NCBI GenBank assembly: GCA_951828515.1 | Contig: OX639992.1 | Coordinates: forward strand, 5,434,217 to 5,498,216 | DNA: 64,000 nt | Reading direction: 5' to 3' | From: an uncultured Poribacteria bacterium | GTDB lineage: Bacteria; Poribacteria; WGA-4E; WGA-3G | Part shown: positions 8,519 to 15,309 of the stretch, piece by piece | Layout: the number at the start of each line of letters is the position of its first letter | Numbering within the stretch: position 1 is the first letter of the stretch | Made by a program: the position numbers and the translations under genes | The notes under the pieces: model-generated | Seen by the model: the letters and a program-made list of their open reading frames with translations, nothing else | What the model was told of the DNA's origin: nothing | The model's database searches: none

Positions 8519-9592
8519 TTACCTGTTCAAAGGATGTTCTCGGTTTGCGATTGGGAAGGGGACGCGTCCTCCTGAGAGTTGAGACTCGTAGGCACCAAGG
8601 ATCATTTCCAAGGCTGCAAGAGCGTCTTCTGCGGCGGAAATCGGTTTCCGGTCATTCTCAATCGCATCAATCAGATCGCGAATAGCGAGTTCATTGCCGC
8701 TGGAGAAAGGCGTTTGGTCTAAGTCGATTGCCTCCCACTCCTGATCCGGGTTTGAGGGGAGTAGTACTGGATACGGGTAGACCATGAGTCGGTTCGCAAC
8801 ATCACCGCGGAGCGAGAAAATACCTTCGCTACCGACGATTTCCATGCCGTATCTGCCGGAGCCAGCCTGATCTCTCCGGGATTCAAAAAAACCAGAGACA
8901 CCGTTTTTGAAAGAGAAGTAACTGTTGATGGAATCACCTGCGACGGGTCCAACAGGTTCTGTGGGTTCATGGTCGTCCCCGTATGCGATCTCTTTGCCAT
9001 TCGTTGTGACATGAGACTGCATCCAGGCAACATCGCCGACGAAGAAACGCATCATATTAAAAATGTGGGTGCCGAGGACAATCATATCCTCACCGCCACC
9101 GCGATGGTCCTGTTTACCGCTGGCATGGATGGCTTGGATCGTGCCGATCTTCCCATCATCGAGCATCTTTTTGATCGCATGTGTCGCGGGGAGATAGACC
9201 GCCTGATGTGCGACAGCAACCTTTAGTCCATTCGCTTTCGCCGTCTCAACGATTATATCACCATCTGCGAGCGTACTCGTCATCGGCTTCTCGCTATAGA
9301 CGCTGCATCCCGCCTCAAGGCATGCAGTTGTCATAGCAACGTGCTCCGATGTCCAACGGGGACAGACGCTCACAATATCAAGATCCTCTTTCTCAAGCAT
9401 ATCTTGATAATCGGCGTAACTCCGTAAGGCACCTGCCTCTGCGGCTGCTTTTTCCCTACCCTCTTCGTTCGGATCGGAAACAGCGATAAATTCGACGTTC
9501 TCTATATTTTTGTATGGCGTATGGAGTCCATGTCCGAAGTTGCCGGCACCTGTATGTCCGATTGCTGCAGCGCGATACGTTTTCTGACTCAT
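8519..9592 (-). CDS. Gfo/Idh/MocA family oxidoreductase
   Basis: N-terminal Rossmann domain with a modified glycine motif (AAIGHTGAGNFGHG), the EKP signature (VYSEKPMTS) whose Lys is catalytic, and the second-domain helix with GTHIFNMMRFF carrying the conserved His. Enzymes of this family oxidise or reduce sugars, inositols and related polyols with NAD(P). Start at 9592 is chosen for GGAGAG directly upstream; an ATG at 9640 adds 16 non-conserved residues. A dehydrogenase gene of the hydroxyacid family ends 25 bases upstream, so the two probably share a transcript and a catabolic route. Confidence 0.9.
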   Translation of the reverse strand: MSQKTYRAAAIGHTGAGNFGHGLHTPYKNIENVEFIAVSDPNEEGREKAAAEAGALRSYADYQDMLEKEDLDIVSVCPRWTSEHVAMTTACLEAGCSVYSEKPMTSTLADGDIIVETAKANGLKVAVAHQAVYLPATHAIKKMLDDGKIGTIQAIHASGKQDHRGGGEDMIVLGTHIFNMMRFFVGDVAWMQSHVTTNGKEIAYGDDHEPTEPVGPVAGDSINSYFSFKNGVSGFFESRRDQAGSGRYGMEIVGSEGIFSLRGDVANRLMVYPYPVLLPSNPDQEWEAIDLDQTPFSSGNELAIRDLIDAIENDRKPISAAEDALAALEMILGAYESQLSGGRVPFPIANREHPLNR

Positions 9593-9617
9593 TTTCTCTC
9601 CATTTCTATGTTGTGAT

Positions 9618-10565
9618 TTAGTATCCCTTCTGCTTGTCAACGACGTTGACTAAGGGTTCACCCTTTACGTAACGGTGTAGGTTATCTATAAAAAGTTGCA
9701 TGGCACGTCTCCGAATGTGCTGCGAGGAACCTGCGCTATGTGAGGTGAGAATTACATTCTGCTGTTCCCACAGCGGACTTTCGGGTGGACACGGTTCAGT
9801 GTACGTTACATCCAACCCTGCCCCCGCTAATTGCCCACTTTGAAGTGCGGTTACCAACGCCGTTTCGTCAATAACCTTGCCACGACTGACATTCACGACA
9901 TAACTCGCATTGGGCATCTGATTAAATTGCGCATCCGATAGGAGTTTATGTGTTTCAGGGGTACTCGGACAACACACCATAAGGATGTTGGATTTCGCCA
10001 AGAACGCCATCAACCCATCCAAACGGTAAAACTCTGAGACGGTATCGGGTTTGTCGATCGGCTCCACATCAGCGGCAATGACATTCAATTCAAACGTCTG
10101 TGCGCGTGCCGCAATCGCTCGTCCAATTCCACCTAATCCGAGGATGCCCATTGTCATACCCGCCAGTTCAACACACGGAACGCGTTCCCAATGCTTCGTC
10201 TTCATAAATTCTAACTGATCGGGTATCCGACGGGTGATGGATAAAAGGAGGGCAAAGGCGTGTTCCGCAATCTGTGTGCCGTACAAGCCGCGACAGTTGG
10301 TGAGTATAACATCACTCGCCTTGAAAGCGGGATACATAAACCCCTCAACCCCCGCATGTGGTTGGTGTACCCAACGCAACGCCGTTGCTGCTGGCATCAC
10401 ATCTTCACCAATGCCTCCAAACAATATATCAACATCGGCGATGTGGTCGCGCATAGATTCGCCGTGTGGCAAAAAACGCACCTCAATCCCTGGGGGCACA
10501 TCCGATAGCATCGCCTCAATTTCCGATGCTTGCCGACTGCCAATCAAGACCTTCGTAGTGTCCAT
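9618..10565 (-). CDS. D-isomer-specific 2-hydroxyacid dehydrogenase
   Basis: NAD-binding GLGGIG at residues 143-148 and the catalytic trio are visible: Arg in NVSRGKVID, Glu in VTYTEPCPP, His in LTSHSAG. The family interconverts 2-hydroxy and 2-keto acids. The catalytic domain is somewhat short at its N-terminus (315 aa overall) and the Ser before Ala-Gly replaces the commoner Ile. GGAGAG precedes the ATG. Same strand as, and just upstream of, a Gfo/Idh/MocA enzyme. Natural substrate unknown. Confidence 0.9.
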   Translation of the reverse strand: MDTTKVLIGSRQASEIEAMLSDVPPGIEVRFLPHGESMRDHIADVDILFGGIGEDVMPAATALRWVHQPHAGVEGFMYPAFKASDVILTNCRGLYGTQIAEHAFALLLSITRRIPDQLEFMKTKHWERVPCVELAGMTMGILGLGGIGRAIAARAQTFELNVIAADVEPIDKPDTVSEFYRLDGLMAFLAKSNILMVCCPSTPETHKLLSDAQFNQMPNASYVVNVSRGKVIDETALVTALQSGQLAGAGLDVTYTEPCPPESPLWEQQNVILTSHSAGSSQHIRRRAMQLFIDNLHRYVKGEPLVNVVDKQKGY

Positions 10566-10613
10566 GCGTCTCTCCAGTGCAGATTATGTTATTTTCACTT
10601 ACGGTGAACCTGC

Positions 10614-10901
10614 TTAACCGCTAATTGCGTCGGCGTGCTTTGCCCACTGAAAATCGAGGTCACTGATGCCATCGGCATCGTGGGTCATCAGGTCAATTGT
10701 CACGCGGTTATAAACGTTGAACCATTCGGGGTGGTGATTCATGGATTCGGCGATTAAAGCGAGTTGTGCCATGAAACCGAACGCCGTAACAAAGGTATCA
10801 AACTGGAATTCCTTGTGCAACTTACCGTCTTCCACAGTCCAACCGTCGAGTTGTCCCAAGTTTTCCTGAATTTCAGCGTCTGAGAGTTTTTTTGCTGCCA
10901 T
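10614..10901 (-). CDS. 4a-hydroxytetrahydrobiopterin dehydratase (pterin carbinolamine dehydratase)
   Basis: A 95-aa protein with the family's active-site histidines: His56-His57-Pro58 (NHHPEW) and His74 (LMTHDADG), as well as the signature start [14 protein letters not shown]. It dehydrates the 4a-carbinolamine formed by pterin-dependent aromatic hydroxylases, or in bacteria without such hydroxylases helps molybdopterin or folate-type chemistry. No hydroxylase gene is in this window. GAGGAG sits in front of the ATG. Confidence 0.95.
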   Translation of the reverse strand: MAAKKLSDAEIQENLGQLDGWTVEDGKLHKEFQFDTFVTAFGFMAQLALIAESMNHHPEWFNVYNRVTIDLMTHDADGISDLDFQWAKHADAISG

Positions 10902-11158
10902 TGAAACTTCTCCTCAAGATGTGATATGTATTGGAATCCTGAAAACCATTTCGCCATGTCCAAATCGTGTCCTTTTCAAAGCAGACAAATTTCCCGATAT
11001 AGGCACAAACCAAATGGCATTGACCGAAATTGTAGTGGAAAATTATAATAAATGCAAGTTAAAATAGTAACAGAGATTTTCACCATAGCACTCATAATTT
11101 TCCAGTGTGCTTTGCAACTTTATGTTATCACTCATTCGGCTTTATACAGGAGGAACCA

Positions 11159-12388
11159 ATGCCAGGCGCAACAACCCTTTATTTTCCAGAAGTGGGACCC
11201 GAATGGCAAGACTGGGTCCAGGTCACAAACGTGGGGACTGAAGATACCCGTGTGACCGGAATCGCGAGGCATGCCAACAACGGGCAACCCACGTGGTCTG
11301 CGGAAAAAACAATTAGTTCCTTCGAGTCCTGGATACCCCCCGTTGACGAGATTAAAACGAACTCCTCAATGCAGTTCACCGCCGACCAACCGATTGTAGC
11401 AGAACGACACATGCACAAGGACACGAATGTGCTTGATTTTATCGGTGCAGCCCCCGAATACGGGACAGTCGGACAGCGGCTCTTCTTTCCCGAATTGGTC
11501 TCCGGTGCTCACGACTGGTTTCGGGTTCTAAACGTGGGTGAGGCAGATGCGCACGTCAACATCACCGTCCGAAAAAGGAACGGAGATGTAATCAGACAGC
11601 GCCATCATGTCATCAAGCCACTCTGCTGTTGGGATCTCAACGAAGGTGTGATGGGGAACGTTACCGGCACAGTTGAGATGCAAAGTTCACAACCGATCGT
11701 TGGAGAACGACATCTCCACTACCAAGGCGGTAAAACAAGTGTCGGACAATTTGGGCAAGTGATTTCGGATGCACCTCGGACCCTCTTTTTGCCAGAAGTC
11801 GGACCCGCATGGCAAGATTGGGTTGTCATCGTCAACGTTGGAAGAGAAGATGCAGAAGTAACGATGATTGCCCGGAAAGATGACGACGCACGATCAACAT
11901 GGACAAAAAAACGCGATCGACTGAGACCTTTTGAGTGCTGGACACCACCCATAGACGATATTAAAGTAAACTCCTCCGTAGAAGTGCGCAGCAATCAGCC
12001 GGTTGTCGCCGAACGACACATGCATAGTGGAACAGCCATTATCGATTTACCCGGTGCCTCGGTGGAGGGTGGACAGATTGGTATTCGGCTTTTTTTCCCT
12101 GAAATCGCAGGGGGTGCTTGGGATTGGTTCCGATTCCTTAACGTCGGGGAAGCAGATGCCTTCGTCAATGTCATCGTCCGCAATCGGGAGGGACATATCC
12201 GTCGGCAAGTGCATCGCCAAATTAAGCCGCTCTGCTGTGTGGATATGGATGAGGAGGCAATGGGGAAAGTGCGCGGCACCGTCGAAGTGCAAAGCACACA
12301 ACCGATTGTCGGCGAGAGACACCTACACTACCAAACTGGACACAAAGGCGCGGTTGTCGGTGAATACGGGGTCGTGATAGGAGAGTAA
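11159..12388 (+). CDS. four-repeat protein of unknown function (ABAB arrangement)
   Basis: 409 aa built of four units of about 100 residues. Each opens with a [FL]FPE block followed by a conserved aromatic patch and Asn-Val-Gly (for example LYFPEVGPEWQDW and LFFPELVSGAHDWF), and each closes with QPIVAERHMH or QPIVGERHLHY. Units 1 and 3 resemble each other (GPxWQDW, PP[VI]D[ED]IK) and units 2 and 4 resemble each other (HDWF/WDWF, IKPLCC), so an ancestral pair was duplicated. There is no signal peptide or membrane segment with this start, which is fixed by AGGAGG eleven bases upstream. The repeated Glu-Arg-His-x-His could bind metal. Only three bases separate its stop from the predicted selenoprotein gene, so they form an operon. 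I do not recognise a family. Confidence 0.85.
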   Translation: MPGATTLYFPEVGPEWQDWVQVTNVGTEDTRVTGIARHANNGQPTWSAEKTISSFESWIPPVDEIKTNSSMQFTADQPIVAERHMHKDTNVLDFIGAAPEYGTVGQRLFFPELVSGAHDWFRVLNVGEADAHVNITVRKRNGDVIRQRHHVIKPLCCWDLNEGVMGNVTGTVEMQSSQPIVGERHLHYQGGKTSVGQFGQVISDAPRTLFLPEVGPAWQDWVVIVNVGREDAEVTMIARKDDDARSTWTKKRDRLRPFECWTPPIDDIKVNSSVEVRSNQPVVAERHMHSGTAIIDLPGASVEGGQIGIRLFFPEIAGGAWDWFRFLNVGEADAFVNVIVRNREGHIRRQVHRQIKPLCCVDMDEEAMGKVRGTVEVQSTQPIVGERHLHYQTGHKGAVVGEYGVVIGE

Positions 12389-12391
12389 AAT

Positions 12392-12961
12392 ATGGCATGG
12401 ATTCAAACTGTAGATGAGGCAGATGCCACTGGCATCGTGAAAGAGGAATATGACGCGGCAATCGCGCGGGCGGGACAACTTTACAATGTCGTCAAACTTT
12501 TCAGCGTCCGACCGAAAAGTATGCGCGCTTTTGTTGAACTCTACAAAATCGTGATGCACGACCCAGACTCCCCCTTAAGTCGGATGCAACGCGAAATGAT
12601 TGCCACCGTCGTCTCAAAATTGAACGAATGCCACTACTGAATAATAGCACACGCCGATGAGTTGCGGGAACAATTCACAAACGAACAAATTTCACAGATT
12701 GTGACGGATTTTCAGACGGCTGATATTGATGAAACCACGAAAGCGATTCTTGAATTTGCCGTCAAAGTAACGAATGCAGCACCTACCGTTACACCGGCAG
12801 ACTTGGAACGCCTTCGCGATTATGGACTCACCGATGAGGCACTCTTCGCTATTGTGGAGGTCGTCGGCTTTTTTTGTTACGTCAATAGGATAGCAGACGC
12901 TTTTGGAATAGAATTAGACGATTTTCTGGAAGGGAGAAATTTTAATGAATCTAACGGATAA
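12392..12961 (+). CDS. AhpD/CMD-family peroxidase-related protein, predicted selenoprotein (TGA at 12638 = Sec83)
   Basis: The frame is open from ATG 12392 (GGAGAG upstream) to 12961 except for one TGA at 12638. The residues around it read N-E-C80-H-Y-(TGA)-I-I-A-H87, the AhpD redox motif C-x-x-C with the second Cys replaced by TGA, followed by the conserved Ala-His. Homology to peroxidase-related AhpD proteins runs straight through the stop, and the downstream half has no start with a ribosome-binding site. A hairpin fitting bacterial SECIS rules lies 17 bases after the TGA. CxxU forms of this family are known. Expected product: 189 aa, a thiol/selenol peroxidase or disulfide reductase in the cytoplasm. 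If Sec were not inserted, a useless 82-aa product lacking the His would result. It overlaps the following SDR gene by 17 bases. Confidence 0.85.
12658..12677 (+). promoter_or_regulatory. candidate bacterial SECIS element
   Basis: TGAGTTG (12658-12664) pairs with CAATTCA (12671-12677) to make a 7-bp stem including one G-U pair, with the six-base loop CGGGAA. The stem begins 17 bases after the TGA codon. A G in one of the first two loop positions and a loop 16-37 bases from the UGA are the accepted criteria for SelB-binding SECIS elements in bacteria, and both are met. The hairpin is wholly within coding sequence, as required in bacteria. Confidence 0.75.
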
Positions 12962-13691
12962 AATTGCGATTGTGACAGGCGCGGGACAAGGTATCGGCAA
13001 AGCGATTGCTATCAGGCTCGCAAACGCTGGGGCAAATGTCGCCATCATGGATTTAAACATGGATGCGGCAGAAGCAGTAGCACAGGAAATTGAATCCATT
13101 GGTCGCAAAGCATTACCGGTGCAGGCAGATGTTTCACAGGCTACTGATGTCAATGCCGCTGTGGAAAAGGTAATTTCCACCTTCAGTCGTGTCGATATAC
13201 TCGTCAATAACGCTGGTATTACGGGACGGACATTGCCGCTAACCGATTTAGAAGATGCAGATTGGGATGCCGTGATGGGTGTAAACCTGACGGGTGTTTT
13301 CCTCTGTTGCAGGGCAGTGATTGGTCCAATGATCGCACAGGATTACGGTAGGATTGTGAACATCGCCTCAATTGCTGGCAAGGAAGGCAATCCGACGCTT
13401 ATCCCATATTCGGTGTCTAAGGCGGGTGTGATCTGTTTGACAAAAGCACTCGCAAAAGAGGTAACCGACTATAACATCCGTGTGAACGCCGTGTCGCCCG
13501 CGGTGATCCAAACATCGATATTGGACGGTATGGCACAATCGACCATCGACTATATGGTGGGCAAGATTCCGTTGGGACGTGTCGGGAAACCGGAGGAAGT
13601 TGCGGCTGTGGTGAATTTCTTGGCTTCGGATGAGACGAGTTTTGTGACAGGGCAGTGTTACGATGTCAGCGGCGGAAGAGCAACATATTAG
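12945..13691 (+). CDS. short-chain dehydrogenase/reductase, FabG-like
   Basis: Classical SDR: TGAGQGIG cofactor loop (residues 11-18), NNAG at 88-91, catalytic Ser142, Tyr155 and Lys159 (PYSVSKAG), and a C-terminal VTGQCYDVSGG. The Asp after the second strand (MDLN) suggests NAD(H) preference. 248 aa. It starts inside the end of the selenoprotein gene with GGGAG upstream. Being third in the cluster, it may act on the same metabolite as the first two, but FabG-like enzymes are too versatile to name a substrate. Confidence 0.93.
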   Translation: MNLTDKIAIVTGAGQGIGKAIAIRLANAGANVAIMDLNMDAAEAVAQEIESIGRKALPVQADVSQATDVNAAVEKVISTFSRVDILVNNAGITGRTLPLTDLEDADWDAVMGVNLTGVFLCCRAVIGPMIAQDYGRIVNIASIAGKEGNPTLIPYSVSKAGVICLTKALAKEVTDYNIRVNAVSPAVIQTSILDGMAQSTIDYMVGKIPLGRVGKPEEVAAVVNFLASDETSFVTGQCYDVSGGRATY

Positions 13692-13775
13692 AATAGCCGT
13701 CAGCCGTCAGCTATCAGCAGTCAGTATTCCGATAAGTCAAGGAAGAGTCGCGAGCGGGAGGTCGCTCCTACAAGA

Positions 13776-13801
13776 AGAGGCGGAGTTTTACCTCCGCCTC
13801 T
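13776..13801. terminator. strong hairpin between convergent genes
   Basis: AGAGGCGGAG and CTCCGCCTCT form a perfect 10-bp stem with a six-base loop between the SDR gene and the convergent PQQ-propeller gene. The preceding bases (13690-13726) hold a copy of the CAGCCGTCAGC-type repeat (family F). No long T-run follows, so the terminator call is structural only. Confidence 0.6.
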
Positions 13802-13832
13802 AACTTATAGTCTCTCAATTGGAAAACCGTTT

Positions 13833-15182
13833 CTATTCTGCGATACAGTAGAGGTACTGACCGCCGCGGAGGTATAACTCCGAACCGACAATTGCTGGCG
13901 ATGCATTGAAACTATCGTCCAGCGTGTTTTCCGCTAAGATTGTAAACTCAGGACCGTGCTGGATAACGTTAACCGTCCCACCACGTCCAGCGACATAAAC
14001 GCGATCCGATGCCCCAACAATGGACGCATAGACCCCAGAAACGCCTTGTAACCGCACAGGACCGTAGTGCGCCTCACCGGTTTTAACATTGAAGGCAGAA
14101 AGGATACCGTCGTTGCTTTTCAAAAAATAGAGTATATCGCCATAGAGGAGCGGCGACGGAACATAAGGTGTATTGCGACCGTGTTCCCATACAACTGCTC
14201 CTGAACTGCTAATATCACCCATCGCCTTTGCAAGGTGAACAGCCTTCAAGTCACTGCCTCGGAAACCACTCATCAGATAAACAAACCCGTCAGCTGCGAC
14301 AGGTGAAGGAATACTATTCGCAGTCAACCCATCGCCTTCCCACAAAAGTTTACCAGTTTCCAAATCGTAACTACGAACACGATTTGTGCCTGCAGTAATT
14401 GCTTGAGATTTCCCATCCTGTTCAACAATAATTGGTGAAAACCAAGTCGTCCTTTCGTTACGGTCGGTCTTCCATAGGACATCCCCTGTCCGCTTATCAA
14501 GTGCGGTGATAAAGGAATCGCCCTCGTGGTCCTGAACAATAACAAGTGTGTTACCGTGAAGGACAGGTGAACTTCCTTCCCCGAAGGTGTTGCTTTTATA
14601 CATCGTGCCGACATCTTTTTCCCACTTCACATTGCCCATCATATCGACGCAATAGAGTCCGCGCGACCCAAAATAGGCATAGATGAACTCACCATCGGTC
14701 ACTGGCGAATTTGAAGCGAAAGTAGCATCTTGATGTGTGCCTTCATGGGGATTTAACTTTCGCAGTGTCTTCTGCCAGAGAATACTGCCATCATTTCGAT
14801 TGATAGCGATAAGATCGAACTGGTAAGCGTTTTCAACTGCATCTCTTCCACGCCTCTGGTTAAAGAAACCGCCGAATGGATTGTCATCGTCTGATTCCTC
14901 GGTTTCCGCTTTAGATGCTTCACCCTTAATTGCAGTCTGGATGAATATTTTGTCTTCCCAAATAATAGGCGATGCGTGTCCCGTACCGGGAACAGCAATT
15001 TTCCAACGGATGTTTTCAGTTTCACTCCATGTCGTGGGCGGATTCGCATCAGCAGCGAGACCGGTTGCGTGGGGTCCGCGCCAGTGATGCCAGTTTTTCT
15101 CAAAACCAATAGGCTGCGATGCAATCGCTGCAATCACTGCGAAAGCAAAGATACACAGGGTTAAAATTGCGATTCTCTTCAT
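13833..15182 (-). CDS. exported PQQ-like beta-propeller protein
   Basis: Signal peptide at residues 1-22 (MKRIAILTLCIFAFAVIAAIA). The mature part has successive PQQ/WD-like blades recognisable by G-x-[IVL]-x-W and A-x-D-x-x-T-G-x-x-L-W patterns (RNDGSILWQKTL, DKRTGDVLWKTD, DLETGKLLWEG). Such proteins fold as eight-bladed propellers and serve as periplasmic scaffolds (BamB-like) or bind ligands; no PQQ dehydrogenase active site is apparent. The start at 15182 has AAGGA upstream; an ATG at 15233 would add 17 residues. A second family member is encoded at 18435-19745. The motif NWHHWRGPHATG near the mature N-terminus is shared with that protein (WHQWRGEDRKG). Confidence 0.88.
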   Translation of the reverse strand: MKRIAILTLCIFAFAVIAAIASQPIGFEKNWHHWRGPHATGLAADANPPTTWSETENIRWKIAVPGTGHASPIIWEDKIFIQTAIKGEASKAETEESDDDNPFGGFFNQRRGRDAVENAYQFDLIAINRNDGSILWQKTLRKLNPHEGTHQDATFASNSPVTDGEFIYAYFGSRGLYCVDMMGNVKWEKDVGTMYKSNTFGEGSSPVLHGNTLVIVQDHEGDSFITALDKRTGDVLWKTDRNERTTWFSPIIVEQDGKSQAITAGTNRVRSYDLETGKLLWEGDGLTANSIPSPVAADGFVYLMSGFRGSDLKAVHLAKAMGDISSSGAVVWEHGRNTPYVPSPLLYGDILYFLKSNDGILSAFNVKTGEAHYGPVRLQGVSGVYASIVGASDRVYVAGRGGTVNVIQHGPEFTILAENTLDDSFNASPAIVGSELYLRGGQYLYCIAE

Positions 15183-15211
15183 TTTTGATTCCTTTCTTTT
15201 TTCTTTTAAGA

Positions 15212-15285
15212 GCGGTGCGGTTAGAAACCGCACCTACCGAGGAAAATATACGTGCGTGGTGCGGTTTCAACCGCACCTACCGGCG
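15212..15285. repeat. two GGTGCGGTT/AACCGCACC palindromes (family E)
   Basis: Two adjacent inverted repeats, 15214-15239 and 15258-15283, each GGTGCGGTT, a short loop, then AACCGCACCTACCG. Further copies are at 3991, 44452, 45701 and (half copy) 48250. They lie just upstream of the PQQ-propeller gene and downstream of the M16 gene's stop, in the 127 bases between the two. Confidence 0.85.
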
Positions 15286-15309
15286 AAAGATATACAAGCC
15301 TAAATAGAT

